A DNA stretch of 64,000 nucleotides from Latilactobacillus sakei subsp. sakei DSM 20017 = JCM 1157 (GTDB lineage Bacteria > Bacillota > Bacilli > Lactobacillales > Lactobacillaceae). Positions 28,239 through 39,032 of this stretch are shown piece after piece. The notes under the pieces are model-generated. The model was not told the origin of the DNA, searched no databases, and was given only the letters and a program-made list of their open reading frames with translations. Position numbers and translations under genes: made by a program. Where the stretch lies: the NCBI RefSeq assembly GCF_002370355.1, contig NZ_AP017929.1:62001-126000 (forward strand), read 5' to 3'. Positions within the stretch are counted from its first letter, which is position 1. Every line of letters starts with the position of its first letter.

Positions 28239-29735
28239 TTATTTTTTTGTTTGAGTTGGATCAAAAATCCATTTTGCATCTGTTGAAGCCAACAAATCCG
28301 TCGCTTCTTTAGGGCCCATTGAACCGATTGCATACGTAGGAAGCGGTGTTTGATCTGCATCCCAAACTTGACGAATCGCATCGACAAATTGCCATGAAGC
28401 AGCTAATTCATGCCAATGCGTAAAGTTTGTGCCATCGCCATTTAACGCTTCTAAAATCAAACGTTCATAAGCTTCTGGGCTGTCAGCTAACATTTGTTCG
28501 TCATATTGGTAATTTAATTGGTCGGGTTTCAATGAGAAGCCTTGACCAACTTCCTTACCGTTGATCGTTAATGAGAAACCTTGTTCTGGTTCCACATAAA
28601 TCGTTAAGACATCGGGCGCCATAGCTGAGCGATCTGACTTATCATCAGCAAAAATATTAACCCCGGTCTTCTTGAAGACGATGTTGATTTGAGTTTCCTT
28701 GCGGGCCAAACGTTTCCCGGTCCGAACATAAAACGGCACACCACACCAGCGTTCGTTATCAATCATCACTTTACCGGCAACAAACGTTTCGGTTTGTGAG
28801 TCTGGTGCCACGTTAGTTTCTTGACGATAACCTGGTTTGCTTTCACCATCGACCGTTGTTTCAGCGTATTGGGCGCGGACAAAGTTTTGTTTAATCTCTG
28901 CAGGTGAATAAGGTTGGATGCTTCTGAACAGACGTGTCTTTTCGCGTTGCACATCTTCTGCTGAGAAGTTAACAGGGACTTCCATTGCCAACATCCCAAT
29001 GACTTGCATGATATGGTTTTGGAACATATCGCGCAAAGCACCAGACGTTTCGTAATAGCCAGCCCGTTCTTCAACCCCAACTGATTCAGCTAACGTAATT
29101 TGCACGTTATCGATGAATTGATTATTCCAAACACCACTCAATAGACCATTACCGAAACGTAAAGCAACGATGTTTTGAATCATTTCCTTACCTAAATAAT
29201 GATCAATTCGATAAATTTGGTTTTCATCAAAAGTTTGAGTTAATTCTTGATTGAGTGCTTTGGCACTTTCATAATCACGACCAAATGGTTTTTCAATAAT
29301 TAAACGGTTGAACCCATCTGCGGTCAATAAAGCTTCTGACCCTAAATGACTCGCAATTGTCCCGAAATAACGGGGTGACATTGCCATATAATAGATGCGG
29401 TTTTGGTTTAATTGGTACTTGTCATCTAATTTCGCTGCTAATGCCTTCAGTGTTTCATAATGTTCAGCATCCGTAACGTCATGCGATTGATAATAGAAGT
29501 GACTAGTAAAAGTTTGTTTCGTTTCGTCATCTTCTTCAAAACCTTCTAGAGAGGCCATCACGATTTCGTGATAATGTTCATCCGTCCAAGGTCGTCTAGC
29601 GGTGCCAATCACTGCGAAGCTTTCTTTTAAGTAACCCTTACGATATAGGTTAAAAAGGGCTGGGTATAACTTCCGTTGTGCTAAATCCCCCGAGCCACCA
29701 AATATAATAAATAATGCTGCTAAATCTGAGCGCAT
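28239..29735 (-). CDS. zwf: Glucose-6-phosphate 1-dehydrogenase
   Basis: A 498-residue enzyme of the oxidative pentose phosphate branch that makes NADPH. The nucleotide-binding FGGSGDLAQRKLYPALF and the active-site RIDHYLGKEMIQN are present. I use the ATG at 29735 with GTGGTG upstream; a TTG 11 codons earlier would overlap the regulator gene. It follows the MntR/DtxR-type gene by 19 nt, an unusual partner for zwf. Confidence 0.94.
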   Translation of the reverse strand: MRSDLAALFIIFGGSGDLAQRKLYPALFNLYRKGYLKESFAVIGTARRPWTDEHYHEIVMASLEGFEEDDETKQTFTSHFYYQSHDVTDAEHYETLKALAAKLDDKYQLNQNRIYYMAMSPRYFGTIASHLGSEALLTADGFNRLIIEKPFGRDYESAKALNQELTQTFDENQIYRIDHYLGKEMIQNIVALRFGNGLLSGVWNNQFIDNVQITLAESVGVEERAGYYETSGALRDMFQNHIMQVIGMLAMEVPVNFSAEDVQREKTRLFRSIQPYSPAEIKQNFVRAQYAETTVDGESKPGYRQETNVAPDSQTETFVAGKVMIDNERWCGVPFYVRTGKRLARKETQINIVFKKTGVNIFADDKSDRSAMAPDVLTIYVEPEQGFSLTINGKEVGQGFSLKPDQLNYQYDEQMLADSPEAYERLILEALNGDGTNFTHWHELAASWQFVDAIRQVWDADQTPLPTYAIGSMGPKEATDLLASTDAKWIFDPTQTKK

Positions 29736-29754
29736 GTTCACACCACTTTCTTTA

Positions 29755-30423
29755 TTAATCTGCTGCAATTGGCGTCACAAAAATGTGTTGCGCCGCTTTA
29801 ATGCCAACTTGAATTTCAGTTTGCTGTGTTTCGTCCATCACGGTAATGGGGCTTTCAAAAAGGCCCACCTTCGTCAAGGTCACAGTATCGCCAACTGTCA
29901 AGCCGATTTCTAATGTGTATTTCAATAAATCATTATCATCTAGTACCCGTTCAATCACTGCTTTTTCGCCAACTTCAAGGTCGACTAACGCGTGATGGCT
30001 CTGTTGTTCAAACTCACCTTTGGCATTGGGAATAATCCCACCGTGCGGGCATCGTTTTGGATGACCTAGAAAATCGGCTAAGCGTTCAGCCAAGTCGTGG
30101 TTGGTCACATGTTCGAGTTGCTCCGCCTCTGGATGAACGGTATTAAATTGATAATGTAACTTGTCGACTAGAAAAACTTCCCACAAGCGATGATTGCGCA
30201 CTAATAGCGCTGCTTCTCTAGCACCTTCACTTGTCAATTGAATCCCTTGATAGGGTGTGTGGTTGACGTAATTCTCTTTCACTAATTTGTTGACCATTTC
30301 CGTGACTGATGCTGCCGAAACGTTCAATCCCGCTAGAATTTCCTTATTGGTAACTTTTTTTGCGTCGCCACCAAGTTCAAAAATAATTTTTAAATAGTCT
30401 TCTTTATTGGGTGTCATTGCCAT
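29755..30423 (-). CDS. DtxR/MntR-family metal-dependent regulator
   Basis: A 222-residue protein of the long DtxR type. Residues 1-75 are the winged helix (KEVLAGLNVSAASVTEMVNKLV type), 76-140 the metal-binding dimer domain (HPEAEQLEHVTNHDLAERL) and 155-220 a FeoA/SH3-like domain. It represses manganese or iron uptake genes when metal is bound; the metal cannot be assigned by eye. A perfect palindrome at 30438-30455 lies 15 nt before its ATG and may be its own operator. zwf follows. Confidence 0.88.
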   Translation of the reverse strand: MAMTPNKEDYLKIIFELGGDAKKVTNKEILAGLNVSAASVTEMVNKLVKENYVNHTPYQGIQLTSEGAREAALLVRNHRLWEVFLVDKLHYQFNTVHPEAEQLEHVTNHDLAERLADFLGHPKRCPHGGIIPNAKGEFEQQSHHALVDLEVGEKAVIERVLDDNDLLKYTLEIGLTVGDTVTLTKVGLFESPITVMDETQQTEIQVGIKAAQHIFVTPIAAD

Positions 30424-30437
30424 CCCGATCCTTAATC

Positions 30438-30455
30438 AAGTTTGTCGACAAACTT
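30438..30455. promoter_or_regulatory. Perfect 18-bp palindrome before the DtxR/MntR gene
   Basis: AAGTTTGTCGACAAACTT is fully symmetrical and lies 15 nt upstream of the start codon. Position and symmetry fit an autoregulatory operator of the dimeric regulator. Confidence 0.6.
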
Positions 30456-30547
30456 TTCTCAGTTCTCCCTGAATTAAATGAATGTCTACCCTCTATTATG
30501 CCCTATTTTGGATAATATTAATACTCTCAAGCTTAAATTTAAGCAAT

Positions 30548-30590
30548 ATAAAAAGGATTAAGCCCTTCTTGTTCAGCTTAACCCTTTTGT
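30548..30590 (-). terminator. Terminator after adhE
   Basis: On the minus strand AAAAGGGTTAAGC pairs with GCTTAATCCTTTT (one mismatch), followed by a T-rich run. Confidence 0.78.
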
Positions 30591-30600
30591 TCAATTTATT

Positions 30601-33195
30601 TTAAAATTCTGCCTCTAAAATGCCTTTTAATTCTTTAATCAATGGTTCTTTTGGATTTGTAACAGTACAGTTGTCTTCATAAGCTAATTCAGCTAACTCA
30701 TCCACATGTTGCTTGAAGTCCGCCTTTGTGACGCCATTAGCTTTCAAACTCATTTGAATACCAACACTTTCGGCCAATTCAGTCACTGCATTTGCATAAG
30801 CTTCAACAAGTTCTGCTGTCGTATTACCCTTCAACCCAATATAACGTGCGATTTCGGCGTAATCTTCATCAGCTCTGAAGTAACTATATTTAGCCCAGAG
30901 TGCCCGTTTGGTTGGCGTTGTCGCATTATAGCGGATAACATGCGGCATCGTGATGGCAATCATTAAACCGTGAGGTAAGTTGAACGCCCCGCCTAATTTA
31001 TGTGCCAGTGAATGGTTGATGCCTAATAACGCATTCGCAAAGGCCATCCCCGCCATTGTTGAGGCATCGTGCATGTTACCTTTGGCCGTAATATCGCCAT
31101 CGTAACTAGCCTTCAAGTTATCAAAAACTAATTTAATCGCCTGTAAACTAAGCCCCTTCGTGTAGTTAGAAGCCATTGTTGATACGTAACTTTCAGTCGC
31201 ATGACAGAGCACATCCAATCCAGTGTGTGCAACAACTCGTGGTGGCACACTCTCGACAAATTGACTGTCAACAATCGCAACGTCTGGTGTCAATGCATAA
31301 TCTGCCAATGGGTATTTAATATGGGTTTCACTATCGGTAATCACCGCAAAAGGTGTTACTTCTGAGCCCGTCCCAGAAGTCGTTGGGATACAGATTAACT
31401 TCGTTTTGTTAAGTTTAGGGAACTTGTAAGTCCGTTTGCGAATGTCTAAGAATTTTTGTTTTGCGCCAAAGAAGTCGGCTTCTTCTGAATCATAGAACAA
31501 CCACATCCCTTTAGCAGCATCCATGACAGAACCGCCACCAATTGCGACGATTGCATCTGGTTCAAAACTCCGCATCGCTGCAGCACCCTTATAAATCGTG
31601 TTGGTTGATGGATCTGGTTCAACATCTGAGAAGATTTGCATTTGAACGTCATTCGCCCGTTTAGCTAACACTTCTTCAACAATCCGGACATAACCAAGGT
31701 TAACCATCCCTTGATCAGCGACGATAAAAACCTTATTTAAATCAGCCATCTTTTCTAAATAGTTGACCGAATTTTTTTCAAAATAGATTTTGCTTGGCAA
31801 TTTGACCCATTGCATATTATTGCGGCGTTTCGCCAATGTTTTAATATTCAATAAGTCGATTGTTGAGACGTTATGTGAAATTGAGTTATGCCCATAAGAG
31901 CCACAGCCAAGTGTTAATGATGGAATCATTTCGTTGTATAAATCACCAATCCCACCTTGGGCAGATGGTGTATTGACCAATACACGACAAGCCTTCATCC
32001 GTCTTGCAAATTCTAATGGTAACGCATCGTCTGTCGTATGCAATGATGCTGTATGGCCCAAACCACCCAGATCAAGCATCGCCTCGCATAATGCCAACCC
32101 ATCTTCACGGTCTTTAGCTTTAATCATCGCTAAGACTGGTGATAATTTTTCATGTGAAAGTGGGTATTGATGACCAACACCCTTGATTTCAGCAATTAAA
32201 ACGGGTGTATCTTCTGGAATATCAATCCCAGCTAACTTAGCAATATTAGCAGCTGATTGACCAGGAATTGCTGGCCGCACAGCGTTTTTAGCTGGATCAA
32301 TAATTGCTTCGTTTAAAGCTGGTAATTCACTTGCTTTAGCAAAATAGACACCTTGTGCTTGGAATTCTTTTTTAACTTCGTTGTAGATTTTAGCATCGAC
32401 AATCACCGCTTGTTCTGATGCGCAGATCATCCCATTATCAAATGATTTCGATAAAATTAAATCATTGACTGCTTGTTTGATATTGGCTGATTCTTCGATA
32501 TAAGCTGGTGCGTTACCAGCCCCAACCCCTAATGCTGGTTTCCCAGTTGAATAAGCAGCCTTGACCATCCCTGGTCCACCAGTTGCTAGGACCGTTGCAA
32601 TGCCGGTATGATTCATCAAAGCTTGGGTGGCTGCCAAACTAGGTTCTTCAATGAATAATAACGCGTCAGCTGGTAAGCCAGCTTTAACGGCTTCTTCTTT
32701 AATGACTTCTAGTGCTCTGGCAGAACATTTTTGAGCATTGGGATGAAAAGCAAAAATGATTGGATTCCGTGTTTTAATGGCAATTTCTGCCTTAAAAATT
32801 GTGGTTGAAGTTGGGTTGGTAACAGGTGTTACCCCAGCAATGACCCCGACTGGTTCCGCAATCTTAGTAATCCCATGTTCAGGATCTTCTTCAATGACAC
32901 CAACTGTCTTATTATCTTTAATCGCGTGCCAAATTTCTTCCGTTGCGAAAATATTTTTAATGGCTTTATCTTCATAAATCCCACGACCTGTTTCTTCAAC
33001 GGCCATTTTAGCTAATTCCATATGATGATCAAGGCCGGCAATCGCCATTTGGTGGACAATATGATCCACCTTTTCTTGATCGAATGTTTCCATGATTTTA
33101 AGTGCTTCATGGGCCCGTGTGACTAAATCCGTCACCATCTTATCCACTTCAGATACCGCATCAACAACCGCTTTAACGCCTTCTTTTTTAACCAT
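30601..33195 (-). CDS. adhE: Bifunctional acetaldehyde-CoA / alcohol dehydrogenase
   Basis: An 864-residue fusion. Residues 1-440 are the CoA-acylating aldehyde dehydrogenase with the catalytic cysteine in NGMICASEQAV; residues 455-864 are an iron-dependent alcohol dehydrogenase with GGGSVMDAAK, TTSGTGSEVTPF and the metal-binding histidines in GINHSLAHKLGGAFNLPHG. It reduces acetyl-CoA to ethanol and reoxidises NADH. I use the ATG at 33195 with GGAGG 9 nt upstream; the longer reading frame from 33246 has no ribosome site. A promoter with Rex-type and cre-like sites lies just upstream. Confidence 0.95.
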   Translation of the reverse strand: MVKKEGVKAVVDAVSEVDKMVTDLVTRAHEALKIMETFDQEKVDHIVHQMAIAGLDHHMELAKMAVEETGRGIYEDKAIKNIFATEEIWHAIKDNKTVGVIEEDPEHGITKIAEPVGVIAGVTPVTNPTSTTIFKAEIAIKTRNPIIFAFHPNAQKCSARALEVIKEEAVKAGLPADALLFIEEPSLAATQALMNHTGIATVLATGGPGMVKAAYSTGKPALGVGAGNAPAYIEESANIKQAVNDLILSKSFDNGMICASEQAVIVDAKIYNEVKKEFQAQGVYFAKASELPALNEAIIDPAKNAVRPAIPGQSAANIAKLAGIDIPEDTPVLIAEIKGVGHQYPLSHEKLSPVLAMIKAKDREDGLALCEAMLDLGGLGHTASLHTTDDALPLEFARRMKACRVLVNTPSAQGGIGDLYNEMIPSLTLGCGSYGHNSISHNVSTIDLLNIKTLAKRRNNMQWVKLPSKIYFEKNSVNYLEKMADLNKVFIVADQGMVNLGYVRIVEEVLAKRANDVQMQIFSDVEPDPSTNTIYKGAAAMRSFEPDAIVAIGGGSVMDAAKGMWLFYDSEEADFFGAKQKFLDIRKRTYKFPKLNKTKLICIPTTSGTGSEVTPFAVITDSETHIKYPLADYALTPDVAIVDSQFVESVPPRVVAHTGLDVLCHATESYVSTMASNYTKGLSLQAIKLVFDNLKASYDGDITAKGNMHDASTMAGMAFANALLGINHSLAHKLGGAFNLPHGLMIAITMPHVIRYNATTPTKRALWAKYSYFRADEDYAEIARYIGLKGNTTAELVEAYANAVTELAESVGIQMSLKANGVTKADFKQHVDELAELAYEDNCTVTNPKEPLIKELKGILEAEF

Positions 33196-33219
33196 CAGGA
33201 ATGCCTCCGTAATTTTTAT

Positions 33220-33237
33220 ATGTGATTTAATTAACAA
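33220..33237. promoter_or_regulatory. Rex-type operator of adhE
   Basis: Read toward adhE the site is TTGTTAATTAAATCACAT, which fits the Rex consensus TTGTKAWWNNWWTMACAA at 17 of 18 positions. It lies between the promoter and the adhE start. Rex is encoded at 60318-60965. Confidence 0.7.
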
Positions 33238-33241
33238 AGAA

Positions 33242-33270
33242 AGCATAACGCATTTGAAACCGTTTGTAAA
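33242..33270 (-). promoter_or_regulatory. Promoter of adhE with an overlapping cre-like site
   Basis: -35 TTTACA (33265-33270), 17-nt spacer, -10 TATGCT (33242-33247). TACAAACGGTTTCA (33255-33268) overlaps the -35 and matches the CcpA cre consensus with two differences. Confidence 0.55.
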
Positions 33271-33380
33271 CCATTATTGCGATTTTTTTAACATATTAAA
33301 AACACCAATTTAACACATCAAATTCATAATAACCTATCACATCACCGCTGATTGTATTTAAAATCACTAATACCAATCAC

Positions 33381-33432
33381 AAAAAAAGCATGGCTAATTT
33401 TTCTATCGCTAGAAAATTAACCACGCTTTTTA
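33381..33432 (-). terminator. Terminator after yajC
   Basis: Long stem around AGCGTGG / GCATGGCT and TAATTTTCT / AGAAAATTA with a short loop and a T run on the minus strand. Confidence 0.78.
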
Positions 33433-33437
33433 AATTA

Positions 33438-33794
33438 CTATTTTGTTTCTTCTTTTGTTTCGTCAACCGTTTCTTCAACAACTGTTTCTGTTGCCTTAGC
33501 AGTTGGTTCAACTGTCCGGATAGCACTTAAGTTAAACTTAAGGTAAACGCCATCGCAATCTAAAACAACAATTTTAGTATCGTTATTCACTGAGTCAATA
33601 ACACCGTGTAAACCACCAATTGTTACGACTTGGTCACCTTTTTTCATTTGGTTAACCATTTCTTGATGTTTTTGTTGTTGTTTCTTTTGTGGCCGCATAA
33701 CCATGAAATACATCATGACCATCATCAAAACAAGGATGATTAAGAAACTTGAGTTGCCGCCAAATGGATTGGCACCTAATACTAGGTTTAACAT
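33438..33794 (-). CDS. yajC: Preprotein translocase subunit YajC
   Basis: A 118-residue protein with one N-terminal membrane helix (about residues 14-34), then RPQKKQQQKHQEMVNQMKKGDQVVTIGGLHGVI, the family signature. The tail after residue 95 is rich in Thr, Val and Glu. It assists SecDF in export. It follows tgt by about 70 nt, the common order. Confidence 0.92.
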   Translation of the reverse strand: MLNLVLGANPFGGNSSFLIILVLMMVMMYFMVMRPQKKQQQKHQEMVNQMKKGDQVVTIGGLHGVIDSVNNDTKIVVLDCDGVYLKFNLSAIRTVEPTAKATETVVEETVDETKEETK

Positions 33795-33867
33795 TTAAAA
33801 TACCTCTTTTCGTTATTTATCTACTAATCAACTTTAGCAGACTTATCGCCTAACTTCCAGTGATTCG

Positions 33868-35010
<1,143 letters not shown>

Positions 35011-35101
35011 TTAATCGACTCCAATTCTAGAATTTCTACTTGCTTCATTCTATCAGACTTTAGTGATTAAGCAAGAAAACACGTTATTTCTCTACGCGAT
35101 T

Positions 35102-36664
35102 TTACGAATAAATTAGGACTTGTAAGACTAACATGGCCCCACCAAAAGTCAGCACAAAAGCGACTACTGGCCAAACGAACCGTAACCAGTGAGCGTATTT
35201 AACATCTAACATTTGTAAGGTGGCCATTACCAAGCCAGTTGGTGCCAAGAATAACATTGCGTATTGCCCAAATTGATAGGCCGTTACCACAACAAATCGG
35301 GGAATATTAACCGTATCTGCTAACGGTGCTAAAATCGGCATCGATAAGACGGCTAGTCCCGAAGAAGATGGAACGATAAAGCCAAGCACGAAGAATATCA
35401 CTAACATGATCAAAATAAAAATCGGACCACTAACATGTGCGACTAATGATGACGAATATTGTAATAAGGTATCTGAAATCATCCCTTCATTCATAATCAA
35501 GTTAATCCCTCGCGCAAGACCAATAATGAGCGAGACGCCTACTAAACTAGAAGCACCGTTCACAAAAGCGTCGATAACCCCTTTTTCGCCAATGCCTTCT
35601 GGTCCTGTCGCGGTTAAAAACATGATGATAATCGCAAACGTTAAAAATGACGCCGCCATCGTTGGGAACCACCACCCTTGAGACATAACGCCCCAGACCA
35701 TAATCGGGAAGGTCACCACAAATAAGACCAGAATTAATTTCTTCCGCCAGGTAAAAACGGCTTTTGACTGCGTCCCCTCAGATGTAATTGCCCACATCTT
35801 ATCAAAAGCGTCGTGATCTTCATATGAATACGATTGGGTCGGATCAGCCTTGACCTTTTTAGAATAGCGATAGAGATAATAAATGACAAAAATGGCCCCT
35901 ACGATACAGCCGCCAACTCGCCACAACAAGCCTTCTGTGAAACTAATCCCAGCGGCATTTGAAGCAATCACAACTGAAAAGGGATTAATGGTCGAGAAAG
36001 TCGTGCCAATTGAACTGGCAAGGAAAATCGCCCCCACACAAACAATCGAATCGTACCCCATCGCAATAAAGACCGGTACTAAAATTGGATAAAAGGCCAC
36101 CGCCTCTTCTTCAATCCCACATAAAGTCCCGCCTAGAACCATGAGAATCGCGACGAAAAAGATTAACAGAAATTCATGCCCTTTTGTTTTCTTGGTTAAG
36201 GCCAACAGCCCCGACTCAAATGCGCCGCTAGCCTTGACCGTGCCAATCAAGCCCCCTAATACTAAAATAAAAACCATAATATCGACAGCTTCAACGGTCC
36301 CACGAACCATACTGTTAGGAACAGCTGCTAAACTGGCCGGCCGTTGTTTCAATCTTTGGTAGGTATTGGGAATCGACACGGCTGCATTAATACTACCAGA
36401 AGTAAATTGACTAATTTTGATTTTAACGCCGAGTCGGTCTAATGATGCCTGTGTTGCTGGCACCTTTTCAACTTGACCTGATGGTTTTGTCACGACCAGT
36501 TGCGTACTCTTTTGGTCATACGATAACTTCGCGTAAGATCCTGACGGCACAACCCACGTCGCCATCACCGCGACCACTGTCAGTATGAAGAGGATCACAA
36601 AAGCCCCCGGCATTTTAAGTTTAAACCGCTTCTTAGTCTTGATTATTTCAGCATCATTCATCAT
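35102..36664 (-). CDS. YfcC family carrier (arginine/ornithine antiporter-like)
   Basis: A 520-residue polytopic membrane protein of the YfcC/ArcD-type ion transporter superfamily with about 12 helices. PGAFVILFILTVVAVMATWVVPSGSY and SSIGTTFSTINPFSVVIASNAAG are typical. I use the ATG at 36664 with AAAGGAG upstream. It is the last gene of the arc cluster, after a regulator and a terminator at 36719-36762. A role in peptide, arginine or ornithine exchange is inferred from position; the substrate is not readable from sequence. Confidence 0.82.
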   Translation of the reverse strand: MMNDAEIIKTKKRFKLKMPGAFVILFILTVVAVMATWVVPSGSYAKLSYDQKSTQLVVTKPSGQVEKVPATQASLDRLGVKIKISQFTSGSINAAVSIPNTYQRLKQRPASLAAVPNSMVRGTVEAVDIMVFILVLGGLIGTVKASGAFESGLLALTKKTKGHEFLLIFFVAILMVLGGTLCGIEEEAVAFYPILVPVFIAMGYDSIVCVGAIFLASSIGTTFSTINPFSVVIASNAAGISFTEGLLWRVGGCIVGAIFVIYYLYRYSKKVKADPTQSYSYEDHDAFDKMWAITSEGTQSKAVFTWRKKLILVLFVVTFPIMVWGVMSQGWWFPTMAASFLTFAIIIMFLTATGPEGIGEKGVIDAFVNGASSLVGVSLIIGLARGINLIMNEGMISDTLLQYSSSLVAHVSGPIFILIMLVIFFVLGFIVPSSSGLAVLSMPILAPLADTVNIPRFVVVTAYQFGQYAMLFLAPTGLVMATLQMLDVKYAHWLRFVWPVVAFVLTFGGAMLVLQVLIYS

Positions 36665-36718
36665 GCCATCTCCTTTTTTAATACACCCCTTTAAAACGCT
36701 TACAATGATTGGCACATA

Positions 36719-36762
36719 AAAACCCATAATAGTCGTCTTTTAAGACGATTTATTATGGGCTT
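36719..36762 (-). terminator. Terminator after the Crp/Fnr regulator
   Basis: On the minus strand GCCCATAATA pairs with TATTATGGGT around a second stem, CGTCTT/AAGACG, followed by T residues. Confidence 0.8.
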
Positions 36763-36798
36763 TTAAACTTAATCTCGAGACGAAGTGCCCCTTAATTT

Positions 36799-37500
36799 TT
36801 ACGCCAAGTCATCTTTAAAGAAGGCTTTTTCAAACCGAAATTCTTTATGCTCATAACTCAGCAGTTTTTGGGCAGCCAATTGTTTAACAATTTGGCCCGC
36901 TGTTTCACGGGTAGTCCCACTCATTGTCGCTAATTCCTTCACCGTAATCGGATACGGAATATATGAGCGGCCGCACCGTAGCGGTTCACCTAAGTTAATT
37001 TCAAATATTTTTAGGGCTTGAATAACCCGTTGTTTCGCACTAGAAGTTACCATTCGCTGGATTTGATCTTCTGATTCACTAATAATCGAGCCCATTTCTT
37101 GAACGACTTTAACAATTGAATCGGTATTCTTTTGTAAAAGATGCTCAAAAGTCGCCATTGGGAAATAAATAATCTCAATATCCGTCATCGCCCGAGCGGT
37201 GTATGGATAATATTGATCAGTAAACATCCCCCGATAAGGAAAAGCTAAGTTTTGCTTGATATACGTATAGAACGTAAATTCATCACTTTCATCCGTCCGT
37301 TCGGCTCTTACGAGACCGCTTACAACGAAATAGAATCGGCTGCGCTCATCTGTTTGATCAAACAATTCCTGGCCTTTATGAAAATCTTTGACTTTCATAT
37401 TATTCATCAGAATATTCATTTCTTCATCTGAAAAATCAATAAATTCAGGTCTGGTCCTTAAGTATTGAATATATCTTGGATATTCGTCTGCGGCAATCAT
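36799..37500 (-). CDS. arcR: Crp/Fnr family regulator of the arc cluster
   Basis: A 233-residue regulator with a cyclic-nucleotide-binding-like beta barrel (residues 25-130) and a C-terminal helix-turn-helix (TVKELATMSGTTRETAGQIVKQLAAQKLL). No four-cysteine iron-sulfur cluster motif is present at the N-terminus, so it is ArcR-like rather than a classical Fnr. I use ATG 37500 with GGGAG 8 nt upstream. It lies 57 nt behind arcD, fitting control of arginine catabolism, which is inferred. Confidence 0.85.
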   Translation of the reverse strand: MIAADEYPRYIQYLRTRPEFIDFSDEEMNILMNNMKVKDFHKGQELFDQTDERSRFYFVVSGLVRAERTDESDEFTFYTYIKQNLAFPYRGMFTDQYYPYTARAMTDIEIIYFPMATFEHLLQKNTDSIVKVVQEMGSIISESEDQIQRMVTSSAKQRVIQALKIFEINLGEPLRCGRSYIPYPITVKELATMSGTTRETAGQIVKQLAAQKLLSYEHKEFRFEKAFFKDDLA

Positions 37501-37571
37501 GATTTTCGCTCCCAAAGTATTCTCAATTATTACTTTTTACTCAAAGTAACCAAAGTTCTAATATAACATAT

Positions 37572-38999
37572 CTAAATAACGATTTTCCCTGAAACAACTA
37601 ACCAAATCCCGATAATTGCACCGATGACAATAATTGTCGTGATTAACCATTCCCCTTTTGATAAGAAATGTTGGTGCCCATTATTTTTACGGGCACGACC
37701 ATAGAAGTAAATCCCCGGAATATAGGCTATAAAACAGAGTAATAAGTAACTGACACCCGCCATTAAGATTCCGGCAATTTCAAATAATAAGGCTAAAACC
37801 CCAATTAATAATTGTTGCCGATTTCCTTTTTCTTGCAGGTGGGCCCAAGAATATTTAATTTGATAAGCTGCCACCAACATGTAACAAACGATAATTGAAG
37901 CCGTACATAATGAATAAGCGAAGTTATAAGCTTTCGTTGTGAATAATAGGGTGAATAGGAAAACTTGAATCAACCCCGCTGTCACGACTAGTGCAAACGT
38001 CGGTGCTTTTTTCTTGTTGACGCGACCGAAGTAAGCTGGCAATAAATTTTGCTTTGCCATTAACAACATTGTTTCGGCAGGTAACATTGTCCAAGATAAC
38101 CAAGCCCCTAAAATTGAGATGATTAACCCAACACCGATGAAGTAGCCCCCCCAAGTCCCAACCATCTGTTCAAAAATGTATAACATCGCTGGTTGCTTGA
38201 TGCTAGCTAATTGATCTTGCGTTAAATACCCATAAGGTAAAACAGACGCTAAGATATAAATGGCTAGTAAACTCACTAATCCTAAAATTGTTGCTTTACC
38301 AGCATCAGACTTCTTTTCCGCCCGCGCCGATAACATTGAAGCGCCTTCGATACCGACAAAGACCCACATCATAACCATCATACAGTTCTTGATTTGGCTC
38401 ATCACATCGCCGGCAACAAAGCTACTACTCATATTATTCCAAAATGCTTGTGTGAAAAGATGACCTTTAAATAACACAATCCCAAAAATAATGAAGACAA
38501 ATAGTGGAATCAATTTACAAATTGTTACCAATGTATTGATCGCAGCTGCGCCTTCTACCCCGCGATTAACAAAATATGTTAAGCTCCACGATAAAACACT
38601 GGCAACTAAGATTGAGGGTAAGTTCTGCCCTGATTTAAAAATCGGGAAGAAATAACCCAACGCACTCATTAAAATTGTCGCAAAAGCTACGTTCCCCAAC
38701 CATGCTGACAACCAATAACCCCAGCCACTAATGAAGCCGGCAAAGGGGCCAAAGCCCTTTTCAGCGTAAGAGAAAATCCCTTCTAGTTCAGGTTCTTTCA
38801 TCAATAAATTATTCAAGGATAATGCCAGCATTAAAATCCCAAAGCCGACAATCACCCATGCGATTAACACTGGGCCCGGTGCGGATGCACTCGCTAAATC
38901 AGATGTTAATCCGAAGACCCCACTACCAATAGATGAACTAATAACCAATGCAATTAATGCCAATAAGCCAATTTTTTTTGCTGGTTTTTCTTCCGTCAT
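37572..38999 (-). CDS. arcD: Arginine/ornithine antiporter
   Basis: A 475-residue amino-acid antiporter of the APC superfamily with about 12-13 helices. The N-terminal LLALIALVISSSIGSGVFGLTSDLASASAPGP holds the GSGVF-type substrate loop. It exchanges external arginine for ornithine. It follows arcT by 33 nt within the arc cluster and is intact. Confidence 0.9.
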   Translation of the reverse strand: MTEEKPAKKIGLLALIALVISSSIGSGVFGLTSDLASASAPGPVLIAWVIVGFGILMLALSLNNLLMKEPELEGIFSYAEKGFGPFAGFISGWGYWLSAWLGNVAFATILMSALGYFFPIFKSGQNLPSILVASVLSWSLTYFVNRGVEGAAAINTLVTICKLIPLFVFIIFGIVLFKGHLFTQAFWNNMSSSFVAGDVMSQIKNCMMVMMWVFVGIEGASMLSARAEKKSDAGKATILGLVSLLAIYILASVLPYGYLTQDQLASIKQPAMLYIFEQMVGTWGGYFIGVGLIISILGAWLSWTMLPAETMLLMAKQNLLPAYFGRVNKKKAPTFALVVTAGLIQVFLFTLLFTTKAYNFAYSLCTASIIVCYMLVAAYQIKYSWAHLQEKGNRQQLLIGVLALLFEIAGILMAGVSYLLLCFIAYIPGIYFYGRARKNNGHQHFLSKGEWLITTIIVIGAIIGIWLVVSGKIVI

Positions 39000-39032
39000 T
39001 TTAAACCACTCCTAAATTGCGTCACTCAATTA

